Source: an uncultured Alphaproteobacteria bacterium (GTDB lineage: Bacteria > Pseudomonadota > Alphaproteobacteria > RF32 > CAG-239). From it: a DNA stretch of 25,694 bases. Under the pieces are notes generated by a model. That model had not been told where the DNA came from. It did no database searches and worked only from the letters and a program-made list of their open reading frames with translations. Location of the stretch: contig CAJTWX010000018.1 of the NCBI GenBank assembly GCA_910580155.1, forward strand, positions 1 to 25,694, in the 5' to 3' direction. This document shows, piece after piece, positions 14,051 through 21,957 of this stretch; position 1 is the stretch's first letter; the number at the start of each line of letters is the position of its first letter. The translations under genes and the position numbers were made by a program.

Positions 14051-17000
14051 TGAAATCAGTTGTCGGGCGGTTTGGTAGTCAAATTTACCTGTTCCCAAAA
14101 CCGGCGGTTTTTTCATATAGACGACTTTTTTGGGTACCCACAGTTCGCTGAAGCCTTCTTGCTTGAAAAATGCTTTTATCTCGGTTAAAGAGGCGTTTTC
14201 AGCCGCAGTGACGAATATTAACTGCTCGCCCTTTTTCTCGTCAGGCAGTGTCACAATCCCCTGCATTGTGCCGTTGTAGAGCTTATCCAATGCGGATTCG
14301 ACCGCGGTCAGCGACACCATCTCACCGGCAATTTTGGCGAAGCGTTTGGCACGCCCGTGAATAGTGACAAAGCCGTCTTGGTCGATACTGACGATATCGC
14401 CGGTGTCATACCACTTATCCGGCAGGGGTTGCAGGGTTTCGGGCTTATCGGCTTTCATATAGCCCTGCATTATATTATCGCCGGAAACGAGCAGCTTACC
14501 GCCCTCTTCAATGCCCTCAACCGGTTCAAGCTTGCAGCTTATGCCGGGGAGCAAGCGGCCGACAGAGCCTTTTTTGCGGTGCATCGGCGTGTTAATACAC
14601 AATACCGGCGCAGTTTCTGTGGTTCCGTAGCCCTCCAAGAGGCGAACGCCGAATTTTTCCATCCAGAGGTTAAACGTCTGGTCTTTCAGCTTCTCGCCGC
14701 CAACAACTGCGTATTTGACATTATAAAAATCATACGGGTGTCCCATCCGCCCATAACCGTAGAAAAACGTATCCGTACCACAGATAATGGTGGCGTTGGT
14801 GTCATAGACCAGCTCGGGGACAATGCGGTAGTGCAGCGGGGACGGATAAAAGAACGTGCGTACGCCGAAGAGCAGTGTCAAAACCGTGCCGACCGAAAGT
14901 CCGAACGAGTGGAACAGCGGCAGGGCGTTAAAGAAAATATCGGTGCTGTTAAATGCGATCACGGTGCTGACCTGATAGCGGTTTGCCTGCAGATTTTTAT
15001 GCGAGAGCAGCACAGCTTTGGGCATACCCTCCGAGCCGGAGGTAAACAGCACAACCGCGGTATCATCTGCCTTATGTTGCGGCAGGCGTTTCGTTAAGTG
15101 ACGGGCAAACCCTCTGATTTTGGTCTTGAGCGAGATTTTTGGGGCAAAGTCTTCGAGGTATACCAGATTAACACCGGTGGCGGCAATGCTCTCTTCCAAG
15201 CGTTCGAGCCTTGCCTGTTCAATAAACTTACGGGAAGTAATAACTGTTTTTACCCCCACTGTTTTAAGCGAGGAGGTTACTTGGGTCGTGCCTTGGGTGA
15301 AGTTGAGCATCACGGGGACTTTATCAACACTTTGCAAGGCAAAAAAGCTGATGACATTAACAAGCATATTCGGCAGCATCAGGCCAATATATTTATCATC
15401 AGCAAACGCCTGCTCATATGCAGCGCCCAAGACATAAGCTTTTTTGATAAATGCATTATAGCTGAGCGGGTGGCGCGTGATGTCTTCGGCGATTTTGTGA
15501 GCCCAGCCGTGGGTTTTGGCGGCGTCAATGAGCGAGGTGAAGAGGTTTTCCTCAATATCCGAAGTTTTATAAATCATATCGGCCATCAGTTCATATAGCT
15601 TAACAGAAGTGACGTGGCGGCGGTCGCGCCCTTTAATCTCTGCCGGAATATGGATTTTCATCGGCTTTAAGATGGACATTGTGATTTTGGGGAACATTCG
15701 GGTTTTGAACTTGTTGTTCATATACGAGAGCTTGCTGTATTGCGCGCCGTTGATGCGAACAGGCAATATGCGGGCGTTGGCTTTTTCGGCAATCACCCCT
15801 GCCCCTTCGTAGACTTTCATTAAACCGCCGGTGGTGGTGATGCGGCCTTCGGGGAATATCATCAGCTTAGAGCCGCTTTTGACTTCGTCTATCATTTCCC
15901 TTATCGAAAACGGCGAGGTCGGGTCTACGGGGAGAAAACGCACAACCAAGCCAAAGAGCTTAACATACCACGTTTTTGCCCATTCGGTATTGATGGCAAA
16001 CGTGACTTTTTCGGGCATAAAGGCAGCTATCAGCAAGCCGTCTAATAGTGAGGTGTGGTTAGCGATGATGATGGCGTTGGAACCGGCTTTTTTGATGTTA
16101 TCCATTCCGGTTAAGCGGACGCGGAATAATATGCCCAGCACGGCTTGAAACACCGAACGCAGCAAAGCGTCGGGCAGCAGCGCCACAATGTAGGCAAACA
16201 CAAACAAGTTGATAATCGCGGCGGCAAAAAACAGCTCGGGAATTGTAAACCCCAGTGAGAGCAGTAAGACGGCAAGGACAGCCGCGGCGGACATTCCCAG
16301 AGCATTTAAGATATTATTGCCGGCAATCACGGCGGCGGTGTAGGCTTTCGGGGCGTTTGTCTGCATCAGGGCATTGAGCGGCACGATGTACATTCCGCCG
16401 AAGAATGCCAGCAGAAACAGCGCGGCGGAGATTTTATCCGACGACGGCGTGGTGAAAAAGGTATTTAAGGTGATAAGCTCGGCGGGCGTTTGATAATTTT
16501 TAGTAAGTGCATATAAGGCATAGAGACTCAGCCCCATTCCTAAGGCAGAAACGGGGATGTATGTGGCGTGAATAAGCCCTTTCAAGATTTTGCCACACGC
16601 CAGCGAGCCGAACGCCACACCCAAAGAAAAGACGATTAGAAAATAAGTAATGACGCCGGCGGAGGCGTGGAGAATCTGCCCTGCCAGCGGATATATTTGC
16701 ACCGCAACCAACGCGCCGACCGTCCAGAACCACGTTGCGCCAAGGATACTTTTGAAAACAACAGGGTTTTTGCGGATGATATGGAACGTATCTGCCATAG
16801 CTTTGAAAATATTTTTCGAGATTTCGGCATTCGGGCGCGGTGCTGGGGCATCGGGAATCCTGCGTGAAGCTATAACGCCGCATAAGGCCAGTGCAATCAA
16901 AACGGCAATTGCCGCGCTTACCGGCAGGAGCGTTCCCAATATCAGCCCCAAGAGAATCGCCGTGTAGGTGGAGGCTTCGACATAAGCATTAGCGTTAATC

Positions 17001-17407
17001 AGTTCGTCTTTGGCTAATAACTGCGGCAGGAGCGCGTATTTAATCGGGCCGAAAAAAGCAGATTGTGTCCCCATCAGCGCCAGAAGAATGATCAACAGTG
17101 TGATATTTTCAGTATAAAACACGAATGCGATGGCGCACATCAATATGAGCTCGGTGATTTTCAAGACACGGGCAATTTTAGCACGGTTATATTTGTCGGC
17201 AACCTCACCGGCTGTGGCGGAAAAGAGGAAAAATGGGAGAATAAACAAGCCGGCGATAATATTGGAAAGGATGTCGGCTTTGTCTGTGAGCTTGAAAGCG
17301 ACCATTGTCAAAAGGGCGTTTTTAAAAAGGTTATCGTTTAACGCGCCGAAAAACTGCGTCAGCAGCAGCGGCAGAAAGCGGTTTGACTTTAACAGATTAT
17401 CAGACAT
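14048..17407 (-). CDS. aas: MFS transporter / PlsC acyltransferase / acyl-ACP synthetase fusion (Aas-like)
   Basis: The 1119-residue protein joins three parts. Residues 1 to about 412 are a 12-helix MFS transporter of the lysophospholipid (LplT) type, with LNDNLFKN at 23-30. Residues about 430-600 are a PlsC-type 1-acyl-glycerolipid acyltransferase with the HxxxxD box at His451-Asp456 and FPEGRIT at 518-524. Residues about 640-1119 are an AMP-forming ligase with the P-loop LFTSGSEGMPKAV (787-799), YGTTETAPV and YDTGD. By analogy with E. coli LplT plus Aas, it would flip lysophospholipid inward and re-acylate it with an acyl-ACP it activates itself. The three-in-one form is known in proteobacteria. 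GGAGC precedes ATG 17407. All key residues seen are intact. Confidence 0.94.
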   Translation of the reverse strand: MSDNLLKSNRFLPLLLTQFFGALNDNLFKNALLTMVAFKLTDKADILSNIIAGLFILPFFLFSATAGEVADKYNRAKIARVLKITELILMCAIAFVFYTENITLLIILLALMGTQSAFFGPIKYALLPQLLAKDELINANAYVEASTYTAILLGLILGTLLPVSAAIAVLIALALCGVIASRRIPDAPAPRPNAEISKNIFKAMADTFHIIRKNPVVFKSILGATWFWTVGALVAVQIYPLAGQILHASAGVITYFLIVFSLGVAFGSLACGKILKGLIHATYIPVSALGMGLSLYALYALTKNYQTPAELITLNTFFTTPSSDKISAALFLLAFFGGMYIVPLNALMQTNAPKAYTAAVIAGNNILNALGMSAAAVLAVLLLSLGFTIPELFFAAAIINLFVFAYIVALLPDALLRSVFQAVLGILFRVRLTGMDNIKKAGSNAIIIANHTSLLDGLLIAAFMPEKVTFAINTEWAKTWYVKLFGLVVRFLPVDPTSPFSIREMIDEVKSGSKLMIFPEGRITTTGGLMKVYEGAGVIAEKANARILPVRINGAQYSKLSYMNNKFKTRMFPKITMSILKPMKIHIPAEIKGRDRRHVTSVKLYELMADMIYKTSDIEENLFTSLIDAAKTHGWAHKIAEDITRHPLSYNAFIKKAYVLGAAYEQAFADDKYIGLMLPNMLVNVISFFALQSVDKVPVMLNFTQGTTQVTSSLKTVGVKTVITSRKFIEQARLERLEESIAATGVNLVYLEDFAPKISLKTKIRGFARHLTKRLPQHKADDTAVVLFTSGSEGMPKAVLLSHKNLQANRYQVSTVIAFNSTDIFFNALPLFHSFGLSVGTVLTLLFGVRTFFYPSPLHYRIVPELVYDTNATIICGTDTFFYGYGRMGHPYDFYNVKYAVVGGEKLKDQTFNLWMEKFGVRLLEGYGTTETAPVLCINTPMHRKKGSVGRLLPGISCKLEPVEGIEEGGKLLVSGDNIMQGYMKADKPETLQPLPDKWYDTGDIVSIDQDGFVTIHGRAKRFAKIAGEMVSLTAVESALDKLYNGTMQGIVTLPDEKKGEQLIFVTAAENASLTEIKAFFKQEGFSELWVPKKVVYMKKPPVLGTGKFDYQTARQLIS
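15797..15804 (-). other. KOPS-like octamer, site 5
   Basis: CCCTGCCC on the plus strand, within the Gly-Ala-Gly codons of the acyltransferase domain (a minus-strand gene). Confidence 0.45.
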
Positions 17408-17528
17408 ATATGTGCTCCGTTCGATAGTTCATTTACTTATTTTCTAGTGTTTTAAGCGCTGTAGCGCAAGAAAATTGCGGATTTATCCAACGGTTAATAT
17501 TTTTTTGCACATTTTTTGATTTTTGTTA

Positions 17529-17557
17529 TTGACATTCTGAAAATTTGCCTGTAAATA
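17529..17557 (+). promoter_or_regulatory. Promoter of tRNA-Met
   Basis: TTGACA (17529-17534), a 17-nt spacer and TAAATA (17552-17557) end 17 bases before the tRNA. Confidence 0.75.
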
Positions 17558-17574
17558 CTCTTTCCGTACCCGAT

Positions 17575-17651
17575 GGCTGAGTAGCTCAGTTGGTTAGAGC
17601 AGAGGAATCATAATCCTTGTGTCGGGGGTTCGAATCCCTCCTTAGCTACCA
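17575..17651 (+). tRNA. tRNA-Met (CAT), elongator type
   Basis: The 77-nt gene folds as a full cloverleaf. D-arm AGCTCAGTTGGTTAGAGC, anticodon stem GAGGA/TCCTT with loop ATCATAA (anticodon CAT at 17609-17611), T-arm around GGTTCGAATCC, and an encoded CCA. Acceptor pairs include two wobbles (G1-T72 and G5-T68). The anticodon-arm and variable sequences match alphaproteobacterial elongator tRNA-Met rather than the initiator (no run of three G-C pairs in the anticodon stem). A CAT-reading tRNA-Ile is the alternative and less likely. It has its own promoter and terminator, and a phage-derived cassette lies convergent just beyond its 3' end. Confidence 0.93.
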
Positions 17652-17664
17652 TCAAAAATAAGAG

Positions 17665-17692
17665 CACCTCCTTGTGAGGTGTTTTTCTTTTT
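17665..17692 (+). terminator. Terminator of tRNA-Met
   Basis: CACCTC-CTTGT-GAGGTG is followed by TTTTTCTTTTT. The reverse direction has ATTTTT a few bases on, so it may also stop the convergent spanin transcript. Confidence 0.85.
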
Positions 17693-17764
17693 GATTGATA
17701 TTACAGACAGGGGATGAGAATTTTTAACGAGAATGACAAATCTGTTTTTTTAATCGCGAAAAGG

Positions 17765-18004
17765 CTATTCAGGACAGAAAACCGGATGTTGGCGGAGTTT
17801 ATAGAGACGGTTAAACCATTCGTTCAGGATGGCTTTGTCGGCGGGAGGAAGTCTTTGATAGACATCCCCTACCCTTTTGCCACCGGCGGGCCACGTTAAG
17901 CAGGCGGGAGCTGCATTATAATCTGCCGGCACGGAACAGCTTGACAATATTATCATCATCAAGGTTAGGGCGAGACATAATTTTGCAGACTTCTTTGGTT
18001 TCAT
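17765..18004 (-). CDS. Outer-membrane spanin-like lipoprotein (Rz1-like)
   Basis: The 79-residue protein has a lipoprotein signal peptide with lipobox LSSC (Cys23). The mature part is about 57 residues, with several prolines and two further cysteines. Its first 89 bp overlap the 3' end of the 68-residue gene upstream in a different frame, exactly the arrangement of phage Rz/Rz1 spanin genes. GGAGA lies about ten bases before ATG 18004. In phages the outer-membrane spanin pairs with an inner-membrane partner and fuses the two membranes at lysis. The call rests on lipobox, overlap and position after a holin, not on sequence similarity. Confidence 0.7.
   Translation of the reverse strand: MKPKKSAKLCLALTLMMIILSSCSVPADYNAAPACLTWPAGGKRVGDVYQRLPPADKAILNEWFNRLYKLRQHPVFCPE
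17877..17884 (-). other. KOPS-like octamer, site 6
   Basis: CCCTACCC on the plus strand (GGGTAGGG on the minus strand), inside the Rz1-like gene. It is the only one of the seven with N = T on the minus strand. Confidence 0.4.
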
Positions 18005-18122
18005 ATCGGACTATCTCCACTTGTTTTTCAATGATTTCGGTTTTGGCTTTGGTTTTGCCATAAGTATAGCTGAGCCAGCAGAGTGCGGTGACGGCGCTGA
18101 TGAGAAGAATATATTTTTGCAT
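17916..18122 (-). CDS. Inner-membrane spanin-like protein (Rz-like)
   Basis: The 68-residue protein has an N-terminal membrane helix (residues about 4-20, ILLISAVTALCWLSYTYG). A charged helix-forming segment follows (KTKAKTEIIEKQVEIVRYET), then a short tail with one Cys. This type II topology with a coiled-coil-like periplasmic part fits an i-spanin, although it is much shorter than lambda Rz. AGGA precedes ATG 18122. It lies 24 bp after the holin gene and overlaps the lipoprotein gene. Membership of the pair is inferred from architecture. Confidence 0.7.
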   Translation of the reverse strand: MQKYILLISAVTALCWLSYTYGKTKAKTEIIEKQVEIVRYETKEVCKIMSRPNLDDDNIVKLFRAGRL

Positions 18123-18146
18123 TTTTTTCCTAAATTAAGTTGAGCC

Positions 18147-18476
18147 TCAGGAATGAGGCTCGTTGTTTTTAATTTTTGAGAAAAAGCCAAGCGGATCTTG
18201 CTCGGCTTTTTTCAAGAGGGCATCTGCTATCATATAGAGACGGACGGCAAACAGCCCGCAGACACCCGAAATGCCGTATTTAACCGGTATCGGGATGTCC
18301 ATATATTCTGCCATTAAGCCGCAGAGCATACTGACTATAAATGTTATCAGCATATCGCGCAGGCTTTGGCGGATGGAAATAAACGGTTTGATTAAAAGCG
18401 TTATCACGCCTAAAAACAAACCCCACCAGCTGTAATTGGCGATAATGTCTTTAATCTTTTCCATTTTATCCCTCAT
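18147..18476 (-). CDS. Phage holin-like protein
   Basis: The protein of up to 109 residues has three hydrophobic stretches: near 16-30 (WWGLFLGVITLLIKPFI), 42-58 (MLITFIVSMLCGLMAEY) and 67-88 (YGISGVCGLFAVRLYMIADAL), and a charged C-terminus. Size, helices and position fit the phage holins that time lysis by making holes in the inner membrane. ATG 18476 overlaps the TGA of the tail-fibre gene (ATGA), suggesting coupling. An alternative start at ATG 18464 has a better ribosome site (GAGGG). No endolysin gene is present in the window. Confidence 0.72.
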   Translation of the reverse strand: MRDKMEKIKDIIANYSWWGLFLGVITLLIKPFISIRQSLRDMLITFIVSMLCGLMAEYMDIPIPVKYGISGVCGLFAVRLYMIADALLKKAEQDPLGFFSKIKNNEPHS

Positions 18477-19321
18477 ACCAGCAATATTAAGGGAATGGTC
18501 GTGGAAAGCGGACTATCGCTTTTTAAATAAATGGTCACACCGCCGGCATAACAGTCTGCATAGGGGGCAAAATTGCCGCTTAATGCATCGGTTTGATTAA
18601 ACATAACGACGGGGCAATGTCCCGAGTGGACTTCTTCCCGTTCTATATTATATTTATATGGATATTCCTCATTGCCTTCATTGGGCAACACGGTATCCGG
18701 CGAGATGTTTATTTGATTATTGCGCAATTTGTGAACACTTGAGCGAAACAAATCTTCTATGTTTCTGCGCGAATAGGCATATTGGTAGACGGAATTTGCA
18801 GTTGCCAGACGCATATCGCCGTTTTGGATATTATCGGTGGTGCTGTCTAATATTCTATCTACATATTCCGGAACAGCCATTACCCTGTCCCAATATTTGT
18901 GCAGCAATTCCAGACAGTGAAATAAATCCTCTCCGGTGATTTCTGCACCATGCGGCACAAGGACGGCACGTTCAAGACATTCGTGTACCTGTTGCAGCGC
19001 CATTGTGAGCTTGTCCAAAGCATATTCATAATCTTTGGCCGGAAAGTCTTCCCCTTCCAGAAAAGTTATCAATTGTTTTAAATCAACTTTGCGCATAATG
19101 GTTATCACCGTTCCCTCTATCGGAGGATTGTAGAACTCTATTTCCCCGCCGGCATAACCTTCGGGATTTCTTAATATATATCCCCAATCGGTAAAAGGAT
19201 CTTTGCTGTAGTTAATATAAACGTTGATTTGTTTGTCAAAGAAGTAAAAAGGTATGGCAAATATTTTGGTAACGCCATCGCCGATATATACTACTTTGTT
19301 TGTTTCTGATTGAACAGTCAT
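18473..19321 (-). CDS. T7-like tail-fibre N-terminal (anchor) domain protein
   Basis: The 282-residue protein opens with the T7 gp17 N-terminal domain pattern, about residues 1-125. Motifs are VYIGDGVTKIFAIPFYFFD, GGEIEFYNPPIEGTVITIMR, then the conserved PAKDYEYALDKLTMALQQV helix. In podoviruses this part anchors the fibre to the tail tube. The usual long shaft and receptor-binding tip are missing: after residue 130 there is only a helical connector and a short C-terminal domain. It may be an adapter to which another fibre protein binds, or a truncated fibre. A strong AAGGAG lies before ATG 19321. Directly upstream are three terminators in a row. It is followed by the holin with overlapping stop/start. 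Confidence 0.85.
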   Translation of the reverse strand: MTVQSETNKVVYIGDGVTKIFAIPFYFFDKQINVYINYSKDPFTDWGYILRNPEGYAGGEIEFYNPPIEGTVITIMRKVDLKQLITFLEGEDFPAKDYEYALDKLTMALQQVHECLERAVLVPHGAEITGEDLFHCLELLHKYWDRVMAVPEYVDRILDSTTDNIQNGDMRLATANSVYQYAYSRRNIEDLFRSSVHKLRNNQINISPDTVLPNEGNEEYPYKYNIEREEVHSGHCPVVMFNQTDALSGNFAPYADCYAGGVTIYLKSDSPLSTTIPLILLV

Positions 19322-19342
19322 TTATTTTCTCCTTAATAAAAT

Positions 19343-19372
19343 AAAAAAAAGAATCGGCTGCCCAGCCGATTC
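19343..19372 (-). terminator. Third of three tandem terminators upstream of the tail-fibre gene
   Basis: Perfect 10-bp stem (GAATCGGCTG with CAGCCGATTC) and, on the minus strand, a run of eight T. It ends about 20 bp before the tail-fibre ATG. Confidence 0.88.
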
Positions 19373-19399
19373 CGTGATTAGACTTTCCCTTACGGGAAT

Positions 19400-19424
19400 A
19401 AAAAAATCCGGCAAATGCCGGATT
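19400..19424 (-). terminator. Second of three tandem terminators
   Basis: AATCCGGCA pairs with TGCCGGATT (9 bp, 2-nt loop) and is followed on the minus strand by seven T. Confidence 0.88.
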
Positions 19425-19428
19425 GCGT

Positions 19429-19457
19429 AAAAAAAAAGAACGGCAATAGGCCATTCT
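19429..19457 (-). terminator. First of three tandem terminators, after the 743-aa gene
   Basis: AGAATGGC pairs with GCCGTTCT (one G.T) around CTATT on the minus strand, followed by nine T. A T-run on the plus side as well makes it look bidirectional. Confidence 0.82.
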
Positions 19458-19531
19458 GTTTTTTTCATTATCACGCTATGTCACAAAAGTCAATAGTTTC
19501 GGGACGGTGTAGTAAAATATTTTGCTTTGGG

Positions 19532-21763
19532 CTAGCGCTCATTGTTTTTCTTTAACATTGCCGGAGGAAACGGCTGCTTATAACTTTCGGCGAATTCTTT
19601 ACGCGTTAAATATGTCAGCTTTATGCCGTTATGCGAAAGGGAGGCATTGTTTGGCGCAAGCGTTAAGAGCGTGCCATCGGCAAATCCTAATGCCGGCCGG
19701 TTATCTTTATTATAACTGACAATGGTTTTCCGGCTGTTATTATCGCGTTTGGTTTCTTCTTTCAGACTGCCGTCGGCGCCGATTTGGAGATTATGACCGT
19801 TAGGCAGGAGGATTGTTTCATTTTTGCCGATTGTAACTGACTTGCCGTTTCGGATATAGTTGATGACCATAAAACGGTTGTCGGTCAGGATTTTGGCATT
19901 GCCGGCCGTCAGGCTGTAATGGTCTGCCGAATTAAAGTAAAAACGACTCTTATCCGGATAGGTTATTTTACGGGATTTAAAATCAATTTGCGTGCCGTCG
20001 GTTAAACGGCAGGCGATAATATTCGTTCCGGCAATCGTGATGCTCAGGCCGTTCGGGTATTCTTCGGAATATGTGCGCTGCATTTTGTTGCCGGCAGCTT
20101 TGACGCGACGGCGGTTCGCCGAGCTGTCTGATACTTTCAGCACACGCTTTTCGGCAAAATCTACCTCAACCTCAAGCCCGTCGGCGTGGACAGCACAGAA
20201 GATGTTGCCTTCAACCAGATAGACTTTGGGGCTTTGCGCCTTGATTTTTTCTTCAAGAGTGATTGCTGCATACAGAAACGGACTGAAATTTTGTTGCAAT
20301 TCATTATTTAACGTTTCATCCACTACTTTGTGGCTTAATTCGTTGCGCAACTTTTTGTAGTTTGCCCAAAGTGTTACTTCTGCCGGTGTCAGCAGACCGT
20401 CGGTTCCGGCATCCTGCCAGCATTTAAGAGCGGTTTGGGTTTTGCCGCGAAACAAACTTCGCTGGCACAGCCCATATTCGATTTGGGCAAAAACATCCAG
20501 AAATTTCTTTTGTATCAGGTGGTTTTTTATCCGCTCCATAAAATGATCTATATCCATTTCTTTGTCATCAATAATCTCTGCAGACGGCAGTACTTTTTGG
20601 ATGTTTTTGACCAATGCCTTTTTCTTATCGTCTGCATTGGCATAACCGGTTTCAACCAGCAGCAGAGAGTCGGGGTTTTGGCGGTGATATTCTTTGATCC
20701 GTGTAAGAAACTTGTTATTGCTCTCCCCTGCCCCGCGGACGAAGAAGTTTGGATTCAGACCGGCAGCCAGCGGGATGAAATCGGCTGCTGCATTGATGTA
20801 TGCTTTAACGCGTCCGCTTAAAGGCTTATCACACAAACGGCTGTATGAATCAAGAAAACGGTTGCGCAGAGAAACATTTTTTTCGGTATTATAAAAAGTA
20901 TAACGTCCCAGATTATCCAGTGTGTCCCATTGGTGGTGCATCAGATGGCGGATGTTAATATAATCCTGAAAGCGGGAGGCTGAGGGAATGAAACCGTTGC
21001 TTTCCGCCTGATAAAAATAATTTTCCGACTGGCGGCGCGAAGCTGTTTTTTTGATTATCCGTTCTGTTTCTTCGGCAAGAACAGCAAGGGATGTCAATAT
21101 CATATTTTCAAACGGTTCGGTTAATGCGGATGCCAGTGCTTCATCTTGTGCGGTACGCAGCTGTTTTTCGGTGACGGCATATAAATCTTCGGGGAGCTGC
21201 GCCAGTATATCCAGCATACAGCAGAATCCTTTTTGGGCTTTGGTGTCATTAAAAACACTTTCGACGGTGGCGTCCGGCTGCGGATTTTGATATGTCAGCG
21301 CATAATTGCCGTTGATAATGAATACAGTATCTTTAAGCAACGCTCCTTTGGGATGTGCGGCAACATAACGCTCAATGCGGTGCGGCAGAGAGTTGCTTTC
21401 AGATTGCATAACATAGCCTTCGGGTACGGACATAATTCCCGAGGTGTTGTCAGGGGTGCTTTTATCCCAGCTGACAAAACAATATGTTTGTCCCTGAGGG
21501 GCGTTTTTATTGATTAGAAAGTCTGTGTATGCCTCTCTGGCAATGCTTTTCGGCAGCCCGACGCTCCACGGATTACCTGCCGAGATATCCGGAAACAGCT
21601 CCTGAACCTGTACGGTTGCCAATGATGCCGTCTGGTGACGGCTGACTATGCTTTCAAGGTTACGCGCCAATGACACATAGCTGCGGTATGCAGCCAGTAG
21701 CCGCCGTTTTTGACCATCGGCAATAGCATTGGCGTATAGCGATATTGTTTTATTTTCTTGCAT
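19532..21763 (-). CDS. Hypothetical 743-aa protein
   Basis: I recognise no family. Residues 1 to about 520 look helical and soluble, with conserved-looking pieces such as HLMHHQWDTLDNLGRYTF and LWANYKKLRNELSHKVV; the latter resembles HEPN-like or four-helix segments only loosely. Residues about 540-730 are beta-rich with repeated short hairpins (LTDGTQIDFKSRKITYPDKS, LLPNGHNLQIGADGSL, FADGTLLTL), a pattern seen in repeat beta-structures. No signal peptide or membrane helix is seen. A very good promoter lies upstream; the ribosome site is weak (AAGAAG). It ends ahead of the triple terminator. Whether it belongs to the phage cassette or to the host is unclear; its own promoter and the terminators argue for a separate unit. 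Confidence 0.8.
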   Translation of the reverse strand: MQENKTISLYANAIADGQKRRLLAAYRSYVSLARNLESIVSRHQTASLATVQVQELFPDISAGNPWSVGLPKSIAREAYTDFLINKNAPQGQTYCFVSWDKSTPDNTSGIMSVPEGYVMQSESNSLPHRIERYVAAHPKGALLKDTVFIINGNYALTYQNPQPDATVESVFNDTKAQKGFCCMLDILAQLPEDLYAVTEKQLRTAQDEALASALTEPFENMILTSLAVLAEETERIIKKTASRRQSENYFYQAESNGFIPSASRFQDYINIRHLMHHQWDTLDNLGRYTFYNTEKNVSLRNRFLDSYSRLCDKPLSGRVKAYINAAADFIPLAAGLNPNFFVRGAGESNNKFLTRIKEYHRQNPDSLLLVETGYANADDKKKALVKNIQKVLPSAEIIDDKEMDIDHFMERIKNHLIQKKFLDVFAQIEYGLCQRSLFRGKTQTALKCWQDAGTDGLLTPAEVTLWANYKKLRNELSHKVVDETLNNELQQNFSPFLYAAITLEEKIKAQSPKVYLVEGNIFCAVHADGLEVEVDFAEKRVLKVSDSSANRRRVKAAGNKMQRTYSEEYPNGLSITIAGTNIIACRLTDGTQIDFKSRKITYPDKSRFYFNSADHYSLTAGNAKILTDNRFMVINYIRNGKSVTIGKNETILLPNGHNLQIGADGSLKEETKRDNNSRKTIVSYNKDNRPALGFADGTLLTLAPNNASLSHNGIKLTYLTRKEFAESYKQPFPPAMLKKNNER
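20726..20733 (-). other. KOPS-like octamer, site 7
   Basis: CCCTGCCC on the plus strand, within Arg-Gly-Ala-Gly codons of the 743-aa gene (a minus-strand gene). Confidence 0.45.
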
Positions 21764-21794
21764 TATTCTTCTTGTTAGCGGTTATTTTCGGAAA

Positions 21795-21823
21795 ATTTTA
21801 GAGAAAAATTAACATTTTGTCAA
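21795..21823 (-). promoter_or_regulatory. Promoter of the 743-aa gene
   Basis: On the minus strand TTGACA (21823-21818), a 17-nt spacer and TAAAAT (21800-21795), close to consensus, about 32 bp before the ATG. Confidence 0.78.
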
Positions 21824-21897
21824 TATTTATTTTGCGCTTCGTTCGGTTTTTTATATTCTTTTCGTTCACAAAAATACGGGATGATGATTAACTTTGC

Positions 21898-21926
21898 TTT
21901 ACATTTAATGAAAAATATGTTACCAT
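21898..21926 (+). promoter_or_regulatory. Possible promoter of the ankyrin gene
   Basis: TTTACA (21898-21903), 17 nt, then TACCAT (21921-21926); the -10 is only a partial match. Confidence 0.4.
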
Positions 21927-21957
21927 TATCGTGTTTTTATATTATGGGAGTTATATT

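Noticed and set aside
14357..15097. 246-codon plus-strand frame opposite the acyltransferase fusion
   Set aside because: Shadow frame inside a conserved ligase domain, with no promoter or ribosome site.
17575..19532. Second copy of the tRNA-Met 3' end marking the far border of a prophage
   Set aside because: I looked for the T-arm/acceptor sequence around 19330-19530 and found no copy of useful length, so integration at this tRNA remains unproven.
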